Notes: generated by a model not told the origin, from the letters alone. A stretch of DNA of 64,000 nucleotides from Longimicrobiales bacterium (GCA_029245345.1 JAQWPM010000014.1:1-64000); one strand, 5' to 3'; counted from the stretch's first letter, positions 19,080 to 28,802 are shown. Numbers and translations: made by a program.

Positions 19080-19177
19080 ACAGGGGGGCCAATGAGTAAG
19101 TGTCGACCCTCGCGAGGTCTTCGTCTAACCGTGAAGTACGCTGGCGTCGTGCCCCGCCGGATGCCAAGCTCCTGGGC

Positions 19178-20098
19178 ATGAAGCATTCCCTTACCACTAC
19201 CGCGCTCTTCAGCTTGGCACTCGCCGTGCTGACGCCCTCCCTCGCCCGTGCGCAACAGCCAACCGCGGAGCGCCTGATGGAGGACCTAGCCGTCCTGGCG
19301 CACGACTCGATGCAGGGCCGCGCGCCAGGCACGATCGAGAGTGAGCAGGCGAGGAACTTCCTGGTGCACTCGCTGAATGAAATGGGTGCGACACCGACGG
19401 GCAGCGGATACGAAGAACGTTTCTCTACCCTTCGTGGCTCGGGTGTGAATGTCGTGGGGGCGATCCCAGGCAGAGATCGGAACGCCCCTGTGATCGTGGT
19501 TACGGCCCACTACGACCACGAAGGCGTCCGGCGAGACGTGGTGTACAACGGGGCAGACGACAACGCGTCAGGGGTAGTGGCCGCGCTCGCGATCGGGCGA
19601 AGTCTTATGGCCGACCCGCTGAACAGCACAGTGATCATCGCGTTTGTCGACGCAGAGGAAGATGGGATGGTCGGGTCCGGCGCCTTCGTACAGGACCCTC
19701 CAGTTCCGCTGGATCGCATTGGCTTGAACGTGAACCTCGACATGGTCGCGAGGACCGACGGCCTTCTGTGGGCCGTCGGCGCGTACCACACGCCCCAGCT
19801 CAGACAGACACTCGAGGAAATCGCGAGGGACGCACGGGTCGAACTACGCCTGGGTCACGACCGGCCACGAGCCCCCGAAGGCGCGGACTGGACGAACTCC
19901 TCTGACCATGCGCCCTTTCACCGTGCCGGAATTCCGTTCGTCTATTTCGGCGTCGAAGATCACGTGGATTACCACAAACCCACGGACGACGTCGAGCACG
20001 TGAAGGCGGACGAGTTTCTGGCTTCAGTCGAGACGATCCTGTCCGCGTTGCGCGCGCTGGACGAGGTGGTCCCAACCCTTCCGAAGAGAACACCATGA
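19178..20098 (+). CDS. Secreted M28-family zinc peptidase
   Basis: The product (306 aa from this start) has a signal peptide (MKHSLTTTALFSLALAVLTPSLARAQQ), which is why the 26-codon upstream extension was not used. The M28 metal ligands are visible: HYDHEG, GADDNASG, VDAEEDGMVGS with the catalytic Glu, NLDMV and the final DHVDYHKPTDD. Such aminopeptidases release amino acids from peptides in the periplasm. Its TGA overlaps the ATG of the YfcC-type carrier gene, so uptake of the products is likely coupled. Confidence 0.9.
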   Translation: MKHSLTTTALFSLALAVLTPSLARAQQPTAERLMEDLAVLAHDSMQGRAPGTIESEQARNFLVHSLNEMGATPTGSGYEERFSTLRGSGVNVVGAIPGRDRNAPVIVVTAHYDHEGVRRDVVYNGADDNASGVVAALAIGRSLMADPLNSTVIIAFVDAEEDGMVGSGAFVQDPPVPLDRIGLNVNLDMVARTDGLLWAVGAYHTPQLRQTLEEIARDARVELRLGHDRPRAPEGADWTNSSDHAPFHRAGIPFVYFGVEDHVDYHKPTDDVEHVKADEFLASVETILSALRALDEVVPTLPKRTP

Positions 20099-21450
20099 GC
20101 GAGTCGAAACGCCGGTTCTCCGTTCCTCATCCGCTCGTTCTCCTCACCGGCTGTGTGATCCTTGCCGCGATGGCGAGCTACGTCCTGCCAGCCGGCGAGT
20201 TCGACCGCCGGGACGATCCCATAACCGGACGGAGTGTGGTCGTCGCGGGCACGTACCACGAGGTCGAATCAAATCCGGTGAATCTGTTCGACGCGATCGT
20301 CGCGCTCCCCAGGGGAATGGCGGATGCCGCAGACGTGATCTTTCTGGTCTTTCTGATCGGCGGAGCGTTCACGGTGATCGACGAGACCGGAGCGCTCAGA
20401 CGCGGTGTGACCTCTCTGATCCGGAAACTGAAGGGGCGAGATCTACTCGTCATTCCCATCGTCTCGATCTTCTTCGCGATGGGCGGTGTCGTCGAGAACA
20501 TGCAGGAAGAGATCATCCCACTCATACCGGTTCTGATCATCCTGACGCGCAGGCTCGGATTCACCCCACTCGTGGCCGTCGCGATGAGTGCGGGGGCAGC
20601 TTTCGTCGGCTCGGCATTCAGCCCGATCAATCCCTTCCAAGTCACCATCGCCCAACAGTTAGCGGAACTGCCGGCCTTGTCGGCGGCAGGATTCCGCATC
20701 GTCTTCCTGCTCCTCGCGCTCACCTTCTGGGTCAGCATGACCATGCGCTATGCGGCCCGCACCAGAGGCGCCTCTGAGGCAGTCTCAGACTCGGATGAAG
20801 AGGGAGTCACCGGGGCGGACTGGGGCATCTTCGGGCTCGTCGGGGCGACGTTCGTGCTCATCGTTGTCGGGATGCTTCAATGGGGTTGGGGCTTCGACCA
20901 ACTATCGGCGGCATTCTTTATTATGGGACTCATCGTCGGCGGCCTCGCCAAGATGGGCATGTCCGGCACCGCCGAGGCATATGTGAAGGGGTTCCGAGGA
21001 ATGGCCTACGCGGGAATCCTGATCGGGTTCGCGCGCGCCATCTACGTCGTGCTCCAGGACGGACGCATCGTGGACACGATCGTCCACGGCATGTTCACAC
21101 CGCTCGAAGGCCTCCCGGTCCTGGCATCGAGTCTCGGAATGATCGTGGCCCAGGCAGCCATCCACGTCCCGGTGCCCAGTGTCAGCGGCCAAGCCGTGTT
21201 GACCATGCCTGTGCTCGTGCCGTTGTCCGATCTCCTTGGAATGTCGCGACAGGTCACGGTGCTCGCATACCAGTACGGCGCCGGACTTTGCGACTTGATC
21301 ACGCCAACAAACGGTGCCCTCATGGCGATACTCGCCTCCGCCGGCGTGCCTTACGAAGACTGGATAAAGTTCACCGTGCCGCTGTATGGCGGGCTCATCG
21401 CATTGGGTGCAATCTCGATCGCGATCGCTCTAGCGATCGGGTTGGCCTAG
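20095..21450 (+). CDS. YfcC/DcuC-superfamily carrier
   Basis: The 451-aa protein has about 11-12 membrane helices. It shows the YfcC-family opening (HPLVLLTGCVILAAMASYVLPAGEFDR), the FLVFLIGGAF segment, FAMGGVVENMQEEIIPL and GSAFSPINPF, and near the end YGAGLCDLITPTNGALMAILA. This family (C4-dicarboxylate/arginine-ornithine-like carriers) moves dicarboxylates, amino acids or small peptides. Translational coupling to the M28 peptidase favours an amino-acid or peptide substrate. Confidence 0.87.
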   Translation: MSESKRRFSVPHPLVLLTGCVILAAMASYVLPAGEFDRRDDPITGRSVVVAGTYHEVESNPVNLFDAIVALPRGMADAADVIFLVFLIGGAFTVIDETGALRRGVTSLIRKLKGRDLLVIPIVSIFFAMGGVVENMQEEIIPLIPVLIILTRRLGFTPLVAVAMSAGAAFVGSAFSPINPFQVTIAQQLAELPALSAAGFRIVFLLLALTFWVSMTMRYAARTRGASEAVSDSDEEGVTGADWGIFGLVGATFVLIVVGMLQWGWGFDQLSAAFFIMGLIVGGLAKMGMSGTAEAYVKGFRGMAYAGILIGFARAIYVVLQDGRIVDTIVHGMFTPLEGLPVLASSLGMIVAQAAIHVPVPSVSGQAVLTMPVLVPLSDLLGMSRQVTVLAYQYGAGLCDLITPTNGALMAILASAGVPYEDWIKFTVPLYGGLIALGAISIAIALAIGLA

Positions 21451-21478
21451 GGTCAGGTGCAGCATCGACAGTGACGTT

Positions 21479-21856
21479 GTGATACCCGTCGTCGCCGTGG
21501 TCGCCTCACACGCCGGCCAGTACCTGGTCGGCCGACGCCCCTACGAGAAGCAACACGGAGGGCTCTGGGAATTCCCGGGCGGCAAGGTCGATCCCGGAGA
21601 GACCCTACTAGAGGCGGCCCACCGGGAGGTCGCAGAGGAACTCGCCATGGAAGTGACATCCGTCGGAGAGACACTCTTCGTGGGCCGTGACAGCGGGAGC
21701 CCCTTCGAGATTCACTTCGTCGAGGTCACGCTGTCGGGAGAGCCCGTCGCCCTCGAACACATCGACTTGGGCTGGTTCACCCCAAAAACACTGCGCACCA
21801 TGCCCCTGGCCCCGTCCGACGCCGCGTTCGTCGAGTGGGTCGCCGCAACCACCTGA
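21479..21856 (+). CDS. MutT-type Nudix hydrolase
   Basis: The 125-aa protein has the Nudix box (GGKVDPGETLLEAAHREVAEELAME), with the last Gly of the consensus replaced by Ala. The preceding LWEFPGGK and the FTPKTLRTMPLAPSD C-terminus are typical of 8-oxo-dGTP/CTP pyrophosphohydrolases, which clean the nucleotide pool. Start GTG 21479 follows the YfcC-type gene by 28 nt. It converges on the rsmF-like gene. Confidence 0.88.
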   Translation: MIPVVAVVASHAGQYLVGRRPYEKQHGGLWEFPGGKVDPGETLLEAAHREVAEELAMEVTSVGETLFVGRDSGSPFEIHFVEVTLSGEPVALEHIDLGWFTPKTLRTMPLAPSDAAFVEWVAATT

Positions 21857-21877
21857 GCGGGCTCCGGCCATTCGGTG

Positions 21878-23296
21878 CTACTTCTGCTTGAACGCTCTCA
21901 TGAGGTCAGCAGCCCGGGCCTTTGGGATCTCACTCTTCAAGCCATCCTGGGTCGCAGCCCCCCTCCCGATCACGGCACCCTCATGACGGATCGCGACAGG
22001 CCCCAGAATGTCTTCGGAGAGCCCTACGGGTTCACGCGCTACCAAACTCTGCAACTCCTCAGACGTCACGGTCTGGACTCGGTTCGATAAGGCGTCCCCA
22101 AGCCAACGGAGAAGGTCGTTGGTCGGTCGCGCCCGACCTCGAGAGTCGAAGTCCACGGCTCTGAAACCCACTGAGATAGGGCGCCACGGACCTTCCTTCC
22201 ACGCAGGAAATGGCCATTCCTGGAGCGTGTGAAGCCACAGACGCCCACCCCTCAGAATGAAACTTGAGTCATCAAAGACCTCGGGTGGAACGCCGAATCG
22301 ACCCGTCAGCTCGTCCGTAGCAGCACGCACGAGATCGGCGGCGACCGCGTCGTCGGCTTGTTCGCCGGGAGTCGCAAAAAACGTAGGCGGCGCACTCCAC
22401 CAGCCTTCATCCGCTACGCTTCCGTCGTCCAACTTCGTCAGCTTCGCGATGAAGAGACCCCCAGAATCGAGGTGATGCGGATAAATCCGCACCGCGCCCT
22501 CAAGCCGACTGTCGTAGCGCGTATCCCCGAAGGACGTGAGCCCGCGGGCGTGCGGAACCGGCGGTTCGATCGGCTCTAGTTCCACCGGCTGTGTACGCAG
22601 TGCGTGGTCGACGACCGCTTCGTTCTCCTCTGGTGCAAAGGTGCACGTGACGTAGAGAATCGTGCCGCCCGGCCGCGTCACACGAATGGCTTTCTCGAGC
22701 AGACCGCGTTGCGCGCCTGTCACGTATCCCTTGAACGACTTGGACTGGAAGGGCGCCTTGCCCCCACTCCTCCGGAGCGTGCCCTCCCCAGAGCATGGAG
22801 CGTCGACCAAGACACGATCGAAGGAAGCCTCTTCCGGAAAGTCACGTCCGTCGCCCGAGACGACGAAGATGTTCGGGTGTCCCAAGCGGTAAACATTTCC
22901 GAGGAGGCCGCGTATGCGGCTCTCGCTGATCTCTCCCGCCACCAGGCACCCGGTGTCGCCCATGAGGTCGGCGGCATGGGTTGTTTTCCCTCCGGGCGCC
23001 GAACACAGGTCTAGGACACGCTCGCCCGGCTTCGGGTCTAGCAGAGGAGCCGCCACCCCAGTCGATGCCTGCTGCACGTAGAACAACCCTAGCCAGTGCT
23101 CTACGGTGGCCGAGATCGCGGTGGGTCCGTCCGCGACTTCGAAGAAGCCCTCGAGCCCTGGCTTCGGCACGACGCGGAAGCCCTGAGCAGCCAGTCGCTC
23201 GACCAGCGCTTCTGGCGAGATTCGGCCCGTGCGGGTCCGAATCACAGAAGGCTCAGGACGTCCGGCGGCCTCGGTGAAGGCGGCCCAGTCGTCCAC
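21878..23296 (-). CDS. RsmB/RsmF-type rRNA cytosine-C5 methyltransferase
   Basis: The 472-aa product has the NOL1/NOP2/Sun fold: SAM motif LDLCSAPGGKTTHAADL, the DAPCSGEG motif IV Cys and the catalytic VTCTFAPEENE Cys. A C-terminal domain (residues about 290-470) resembles the RsmF PUA-like module. It methylates cytosine in 16S rRNA. The exact position is not deducible. GTG 23296 is the only usable start. The frame stays open upstream into groES without another start codon and reads a Lys/Arg/Pro-rich segment, so a non-canonical earlier start is possible. Confidence 0.88.
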   Translation of the reverse strand: MDDWAAFTEAAGRPEPSVIRTRTGRISPEALVERLAAQGFRVVPKPGLEGFFEVADGPTAISATVEHWLGLFYVQQASTGVAAPLLDPKPGERVLDLCSAPGGKTTHAADLMGDTGCLVAGEISESRIRGLLGNVYRLGHPNIFVVSGDGRDFPEEASFDRVLVDAPCSGEGTLRRSGGKAPFQSKSFKGYVTGAQRGLLEKAIRVTRPGGTILYVTCTFAPEENEAVVDHALRTQPVELEPIEPPVPHARGLTSFGDTRYDSRLEGAVRIYPHHLDSGGLFIAKLTKLDDGSVADEGWWSAPPTFFATPGEQADDAVAADLVRAATDELTGRFGVPPEVFDDSSFILRGGRLWLHTLQEWPFPAWKEGPWRPISVGFRAVDFDSRGRARPTNDLLRWLGDALSNRVQTVTSEELQSLVAREPVGLSEDILGPVAIRHEGAVIGRGAATQDGLKSEIPKARAADLMRAFKQK

Positions 23297-23357
23297 GACG
23301 TCCCGATACCGCTCTAGGTCGACCGCCTGCCGACGGGGTGGCCGCGGATTGCGGCCC

Positions 23358-23747
23358 CTAGAACGGGAGAAGGCCTTCGTCCGTTTCGTCTTCTTCTCGG
23401 ACGAGCGTCAGGATGGCGGCCTGAGGAACCACTAAGTACCGAATCCCTTCGAACGTGATCTCGACCGCGGCATTCCGGAAGAAAATCGCATAATCCCCCA
23501 GACGGGCCTGAAGCGGGACGTACCTAGGCTCCGGCGAACCGATCTTCCAAGGCTCGTTCCCGAGCTCCGTGGGCGCCGACACCGCATTCCCCGGACCGGT
23601 GGCCCGCACAATCCCGCCTTGAACCGGCTGGCTGTCCACCGCCGTGGCGGGGAGGTACAGCCCGACTTTGGTGCGGTCTTCACCTTCTTCCGGCTCGATC
23701 AAGACACGATCGCCGACAACGATGAGACGCTTCTTTGAATCCGTCAT
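23358..23747 (-). CDS. GroES-family co-chaperonin, long orphan type
   Basis: The 129-aa product begins MTDSKKRLIVVGDRVLIEP. It has the mobile-loop region (GLYLPATAVDSQPVQGGIVRATGPG), the long insertion NEPWKIG..RYVPLQA, then GDYAIFFRNAAVEITFEG and the C-terminal IRYLVVPQAAILTLV. The insertion makes it about 30 residues longer than classic GroES. This form is known as a second GroES-like protein in Bacteroidota and relatives. No groEL lies nearby. It is 61 nt upstream of the rsmF-like gene on the same strand. An upstream start (23822) lacks homology. Confidence 0.83.
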   Translation of the reverse strand: MTDSKKRLIVVGDRVLIEPEEGEDRTKVGLYLPATAVDSQPVQGGIVRATGPGNAVSAPTELGNEPWKIGSPEPRYVPLQARLGDYAIFFRNAAVEITFEGIRYLVVPQAAILTLVREEDETDEGLLPF

Positions 23748-23855
23748 GGTGACCCTCGTAGGGTCCAGCGCACAGGCGCCGGAGTGGGCAGGTAAGGTCG
23801 ACCCAATACCCCCTCCACTCAAGAGGACTCGGCGAGCGGGCTCGCTCCTTACTCG

Positions 23856-24773
23856 TCAGTTGGGCCCCGGGCGGTGCATGCGCACGCTGACCCTCACTTC
23901 TCGGGCCCGCGATGCGACGCCTTCAGAGGTCGCACCCAAGAGTCGATCCACGGAAAAACCCTCTACCGCCAGGGCACCAAAGGCGGCCCCGCTGGCCATG
24001 GCTTCTTCCATACCCAACCGATCAGGCCAACTCCGGGCCAAAGCCTCCACGAGTCCACCTGCGAAAGCGTCCCCAGCTCCGGTGGGATCGATGACCTGAC
24101 TGGGCCGGGCCCCGGAAGCAAGAACAGCACGATCGTGACCAAACGCGATCGCACCCTCTTTCCCCCGTTTCACGACCACCCAAGAACACCCCGCCTCGAG
24201 TAGCGTTCGCACCCCACTCTCGCTCTTCCCGTTCCCCAGAAGCACGGCCTCTTCTTCATTGAGCAGGACGACGTCCGCGCTACGCGCCACCAGTTCAAAG
24301 TCGGAGCGCCGGTCCCGAATCCAGTGAGCCATGGTGTCTAAGACCACAAAGTCCGGCGTTCCTGCTGAAGCCAAGACCGCGGCCTGGATCGAGGGGTCGG
24401 TGCTGCCCAAAAAGAGCGCCCTCGGGTCCTTCTGCCCTGTATCGAGTCCAGGTGCGGCCCGGAGAGCGGTCTCCCGATTCGTCCCGAGGGTCTCACGCGA
24501 CCCGTCGGGCGCATAACGCACCTGCCACTTGAAGGTCTCCCCCGGATGCCGTTCGATCCCGTCGGTTCCGATGCCTGCATCCCTGAGCCGATCCAGATGC
24601 CCCTGCGGAAAGTCCTCGCCGACCACACCCAGCAGTTCAACAGCACATGAGACCCGTGCCGCTGCTCCGAAGTACGGGGCGGACCCACCGAGCACATCCT
24701 TGGCACTCTTCGCACCGCTCTCGATCGTATCCAAGGAGACGGTGCCCACAGCCAAGACCGCGGGTGCGGTCAT
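23856..24773 (-). CDS. PfkB-family nucleoside/sugar kinase
   Basis: The 305-aa kinase has the PfkB signature DPTGAGDAFAGG with the catalytic Asp at about residue 240, the early GGSAPYFGAAA substrate region and VVKRGKEGA. Its start overlaps the stop of the NupC gene (ATGA), so the two are translated together. That context favours a nucleoside kinase (adenosine or guanosine/inosine) over a sugar kinase. Confidence 0.86.
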   Translation of the reverse strand: MTAPAVLAVGTVSLDTIESGAKSAKDVLGGSAPYFGAAARVSCAVELLGVVGEDFPQGHLDRLRDAGIGTDGIERHPGETFKWQVRYAPDGSRETLGTNRETALRAAPGLDTGQKDPRALFLGSTDPSIQAAVLASAGTPDFVVLDTMAHWIRDRRSDFELVARSADVVLLNEEEAVLLGNGKSESGVRTLLEAGCSWVVVKRGKEGAIAFGHDRAVLASGARPSQVIDPTGAGDAFAGGLVEALARSWPDRLGMEEAMASGAAFGALAVEGFSVDRLLGATSEGVASRAREVRVSVRMHRPGPN

Positions 24774-26119
24774 ACGAGCACGCCGGCAAAGGCTGCGGTC
24801 AAAAGCGCGGCGAGGAGCCCCGCGAACATGGCCTTCACGCCGAGTCGGGCGAGATCGTGCCTCCGTTCAGGTGCGAGCTCCCCTACCCCGGCGATCGTCA
24901 TCGCCACGGACCCGAAGTTGGCGAACGTCGCCAAAGCGTAGATCGAGATCACCAGCGAACGCGCCTGGAGCTCCGTCCCAGCCGCGAGCACGCCCTCGAG
25001 TTGGACAAACGCGACGAATTCGTTGACGACAAAATCCACCCCGATCAGCTGACCGACGATGGTGGCATCGACCCAAGGTATGCCAAGCATCCATGCCACC
25101 GGCGCCAGCAACCAGCCGAGCATCATCTCGATCGTCAGTCCGTCGATGCCCACGAGCCCACCGGCCCACCCGACGATGCCGTTGGCCATCATGATCAGCG
25201 CCACGAAGGCAATCAGCATGGCCCCGACAACGAGCGCCAGGCGAAGCCCCTCTGACGCACCGCGCGCGGCCGCATCGATGACGTTTACGTCAGGATTCTC
25301 GACGGTGGTCTCGAGCGAATCCGCAGTGACCGGAGTGCCCGTTTCAGGAACCAGAAGCTTCGCCATGACGAGGGCCGCAGGAGCCGACATGATCGACGCT
25401 GCGATGAGGTGTCCGGCCGCCTCTGGCTGGTACGGCAGCAACATCCCAGCGTAGGCTGCGAGCACCCCTCCACTGATCGTCGCCATCCCTGCAGTCATCA
25501 GCGCCATCAACTCGGACTCGGTCATCTTCGCGATGAACGGCTTCACAACCAGGGGCGCCTCCATCAGCCCCACGAAAATGTTCGAGGCCGCACACAACGT
25601 CTCGGCTCCAGACGTCCGCATGGTCCGCTGCATAACCCAGGCAATCCAGCGCACGACGGCCTGCATGATCCCAAGGTGATACATCACGGTCATGAGAGCC
25701 GACACAAAGATGATGTTCGGGAAGATGCGGAAGGCGAAGAACGCGCCCGTGCGGGCGACTGAACCCGCCTCAGGACTAAAAAGCCCGTTCGCATCGACCG
25801 TCCCTACCGGCACGTTGTCCGACACGAGATTGCCGAAGACGAATCGGCCACCCTGCTCCGCATAACCGAGCACCGCCCGGACGAGGCCGTTCATCCAATC
25901 GAAGAACGCCACACCGAATGGGGTCTGAAGCACCAAGAAGGCGAACGCCAGCTGCAGACCCAGGCCCCAACCGACCAACCGCCACGAGACCCTGTCTCGG
26001 CTGCTCGAAAGTCCCCAAGCCACTCCGATAAGCATGACCGCGCCCACCGCAGCACGCACACGGGCCGGCGCCGTAGCTGCGAAAGCCGGGTCCTGGAAGA
26101 GCAAGGAAAGCGCCGTCAA
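24770..26119 (-). CDS. NupC-type concentrative nucleoside transporter
   Basis: The 449-aa protein shows the CNT-family pattern: FAFRIFPNIIFVSALMTVMYHLGIMQ, ASNIFVGLMEAPLVVKPFI (substrate-binding region) and the TAGMATISGGVLAAYAGML gate, plus the C-terminal nucleoside-specificity helices. Na+ or H+ driven nucleoside import across the inner membrane is expected. It overlaps both the upstream lipoprotein gene and the downstream kinase gene by 4 nt, giving a coupled uptake-and-salvage unit. Confidence 0.9.
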   Translation of the reverse strand: MTALSLLFQDPAFAATAPARVRAAVGAVMLIGVAWGLSSSRDRVSWRLVGWGLGLQLAFAFLVLQTPFGVAFFDWMNGLVRAVLGYAEQGGRFVFGNLVSDNVPVGTVDANGLFSPEAGSVARTGAFFAFRIFPNIIFVSALMTVMYHLGIMQAVVRWIAWVMQRTMRTSGAETLCAASNIFVGLMEAPLVVKPFIAKMTESELMALMTAGMATISGGVLAAYAGMLLPYQPEAAGHLIAASIMSAPAALVMAKLLVPETGTPVTADSLETTVENPDVNVIDAAARGASEGLRLALVVGAMLIAFVALIMMANGIVGWAGGLVGIDGLTIEMMLGWLLAPVAWMLGIPWVDATIVGQLIGVDFVVNEFVAFVQLEGVLAAGTELQARSLVISIYALATFANFGSVAMTIAGVGELAPERRHDLARLGVKAMFAGLLAALLTAAFAGVLV

Positions 26120-27177
26120 TGGAAGTCCAGAGACCCGTCTGTCGAACCTTCGTTAGCCCCGGCGCCGGAAAAGACAAGCGAACGGAGCTCTGGGCCTTCG
26201 TCCTGGATACCGATGACCGCCATGTAGTACCCGGTCACCTCCTGCCCGCCAGCATTCAGAGTATACGTGCCGAGGCAGAAGCTGAGGCGCTCACTCACGT
26301 CGAAGTCCAGAATGGACATGGTCACGTCTCCTGCCGCCGGAAGGAGGCGCTGAAGCGAATAAGCCGCATTCGTCTTGCCTACCGCAGGGATGTCGTAGGG
26401 GAACCGCACCACGACCCCGGGCGCCATCATAGCTACGGCGCCATCAAAATCGTCGTTGTTCCAGACATATTGCCACTCGGACATGAAGCTATTCACAGCG
26501 AAGTATGAGTTCACCTGCCATTCTGCTCGGTCGTTCTGTCCATTCAACGCGCGCACGCCAAAGGCAGCCCGGATCGAATCCGGCGAAACATGCAGCGGAT
26601 CTCCAGTGAGAAGCTCTGGAGCTGTGGGCGCGCCCGAACCATCGAAGGACAAATATACCTTGGACCGGATCTGCCAATTGAAGCGATCCCGCATGGCGAT
26701 CGTGAGGTGAATCCCCTTGTTGTCTCCGCTCGGCTCGTTCGAATCGGCGTCGTAACGACCATACATGAAGGCCATGATCCCTGAAGCCCCGAACTCGTCC
26801 CGCCAGGTATCCAGGGTCGCCATGGTCGGCAGTTGCGAGGAAACGTATTCGCGGACCGCCTCACCCCCGGCCAATAGCTGCCCGTCCGGAGTCAGGAGCG
26901 TCACTTTGTCGGAATAGAGCCTCGCCAACTCGGTCCGGTTGTCCCGTCGCCAGACCTCATCGATGCGAAGCATCAGGGTGTCCATACCCGCCAACGCGTT
27001 GGCGTTGAACTCAGCCTTATACGCAGCCAGCGCTCGCCCATCTCCACCTGGCAAGGCCCCCGCAAGCCCGGAGGTCCCCTGCATCAGGTCTGCTGTGTTC
27101 GCGGCACAGCCAGACATGAGAAGGCAACCGGCCCATAGAAGCGCGGGACATGCGCGATGTAAGCGAACAGGGTTCAT
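26116..27177 (-). CDS. Lipoprotein with two NTF2/SnoaL-like domains
   Basis: The 353-aa product has a lipobox (LLMSGCAAN). Two NTF2-like alpha+beta units follow, at about residues 60-190 (LMLRIDEVWRRDNRTELARLYSDKVTLLTPDG) and 215-345 (EWQYVWNNDDFDGAVAMMAPGVVVRFPYDIP). The family covers ligand-binding and enzyme folds, and the function here is unknown. It is the first gene of the coupled lipoprotein-NupC-PfkB set, so it may bind nucleosides or a precursor in the periplasm. ATG 27177 is used. An in-frame TTG lies one codon upstream. Confidence 0.72.
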   Translation of the reverse strand: MNPVRLHRACPALLWAGCLLMSGCAANTADLMQGTSGLAGALPGGDGRALAAYKAEFNANALAGMDTLMLRIDEVWRRDNRTELARLYSDKVTLLTPDGQLLAGGEAVREYVSSQLPTMATLDTWRDEFGASGIMAFMYGRYDADSNEPSGDNKGIHLTIAMRDRFNWQIRSKVYLSFDGSGAPTAPELLTGDPLHVSPDSIRAAFGVRALNGQNDRAEWQVNSYFAVNSFMSEWQYVWNNDDFDGAVAMMAPGVVVRFPYDIPAVGKTNAAYSLQRLLPAAGDVTMSILDFDVSERLSFCLGTYTLNAGGQEVTGYYMAVIGIQDEGPELRSLVFSGAGANEGSTDGSLDFH

Positions 27178-27278
27178 CAAGGCGATTCGATCACGTGGGA
27201 TGAATAGGCGTCTCGAAAAATGACACCTCTGAGGTCAAAAAGGCTGGATTCCGGGTCCGTCCAAAGAGAGCGAAACGC

Positions 27279-28802
27279 TCAGCCACCCGGAGGCCAAACA
27301 ACGTATGGGACCTGATCCTCATCCGGAACCGCGAAATGAGTCCGTAGCGAGTCCAACTGTAGAGCAAGGGTCGCTCGCACGTCGGCATACTGCGGATCGG
27401 CATGGACACTGGAAAGTTCGTCCGGGTCGGCCACCAAATCAAAGAGCTCCCACTCATCGATCTCGTAGTAGTGGATCAACTTGTGCGTCTGTGTACGCAC
27501 GCCGTAGTGACGCCGCACCATGTGCCATCCCGGGTACTCGAAGTACTGATAATAGATGGCGTCTCTCCAATCGGCTGGCGCCTCTCCGTCAAAGAGTTCG
27601 ACCATGCTACGACCTTGCATAGAGTTCGGGATCGAGGCCCCAGCCAAGTCCAAGAACGTCTCGGCGAGGTCGAGATTCTGAACCATCGCGTCACTCACGG
27701 TGCCCGCCTCGATACCGGCCGGCCACCGGATCAGCATGGGGGTACGCAGCGACTCCTCGTACATCCATCGCTTGTCGAACCAGCCGTGGTCGCCCAAGAA
27801 GAAGCCCTGGTCAGAGGTGTACACCACCACCGTATTGTCCGCGAGGCCCTCCTCCTCCAAGTAGTCGAGTACCCTGCCCAAGTTGTCATCTACGGAGGCG
27901 ATCGCCCGCAGATAGTCCTTCACGTAGCGCTGGTACTTCCAGCGGACGAGTTCATCTCCTTCGAGGCCGGCTGCTTCCAACGCTTCATTTCGGGGCACAT
28001 AGGCGGCGTACCATGTCTCGAGTTGCGCTTCCGTCAGATTCGCAGGCGGCACGAACTTGAGATCTCGGTCCGTCATGTCGCGCGCAATCGTCATCTCCTG
28101 CGTCTGGGCGGCACTCGTGCGGCCCTCCCAGTCGTCGAAGAGCGTGGACGGCTCAGGCAGCTCGATGTCTGTATAGAGATCGAGTTGGTCTGGGCCCGGG
28201 GCCCACTCTCGGTGAGGCGCTTTGTGTTGATACATGAGCAAGAACGGCTCGGACGGATCACGCTCCTGCCTCATCCATTCGAGCGCTCGGTCCGTGATGA
28301 TGTCCGTCGTGTACCCTTCGTAGCGCACGCTGTCGGTTGGCGTGTAGAGCACGGGGTTGTAGTACGGCCCCTGCCCGCGAAGCACTTCGTAGTGGTCAAA
28401 TCCTTTAGGGCTGATCTTGAGGTGCCACTTCCCGACAATGGCCGTCTGGTAGCCGACGTCCTGCAGGAGTCCAGGGAAAGTGACGGTCGCAGAATAGAGC
28501 GTGTCCCGATTCGTTGGGACGCCGTTCAGGTGTCCGTACTGACCGCTGAGTACCGTCGCTCGACTGGGGGCACAGATGGAGTTCGTGACGAAGGCATTCC
28601 GGAAGAGAATGCCCTCGGCCGCGAGGCGATCGATGTTCGGTGTCTGATTCAACACCGATCCATAGGCGGACACCGCATGTGCTGCATGGTCGTCCGTGAA
28701 GACCAGGAGAATATTGGGGCGTTCCTGAGCAGAATCCTGCCCTTGCCCCGAGCATCCTGCGATCGCCACGAGCACGTATCCGATCCGTCGGCGCACGTTC
28801 AT
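27279..28802 (-). CDS. Lipoprotein sulfatase (formylglycine type)
   Basis: The 507-aa protein has a lipobox-like AIAGCSG and the sulfatase start RPNILLVFTDDH. The C-x-P-S-R motif (C77-APSR) is where Cys is converted to formylglycine, and GYQTAIVGKWHL and TSDQGFFLGDHG follow. It resembles choline-sulfatase/arylsulfatase S1 enzymes of the N-sulfoglucosamine or iduronate type. It cleaves sulfate esters outside the cytoplasm. Its ATG overlaps the stop of the SulP gene, suggesting that released sulfate is handled by that transporter. Confidence 0.9.
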   Translation of the reverse strand: MNVRRRIGYVLVAIAGCSGQGQDSAQERPNILLVFTDDHAAHAVSAYGSVLNQTPNIDRLAAEGILFRNAFVTNSICAPSRATVLSGQYGHLNGVPTNRDTLYSATVTFPGLLQDVGYQTAIVGKWHLKISPKGFDHYEVLRGQGPYYNPVLYTPTDSVRYEGYTTDIITDRALEWMRQERDPSEPFLLMYQHKAPHREWAPGPDQLDLYTDIELPEPSTLFDDWEGRTSAAQTQEMTIARDMTDRDLKFVPPANLTEAQLETWYAAYVPRNEALEAAGLEGDELVRWKYQRYVKDYLRAIASVDDNLGRVLDYLEEEGLADNTVVVYTSDQGFFLGDHGWFDKRWMYEESLRTPMLIRWPAGIEAGTVSDAMVQNLDLAETFLDLAGASIPNSMQGRSMVELFDGEAPADWRDAIYYQYFEYPGWHMVRRHYGVRTQTHKLIHYYEIDEWELFDLVADPDELSSVHADPQYADVRATLALQLDSLRTHFAVPDEDQVPYVVWPPGG

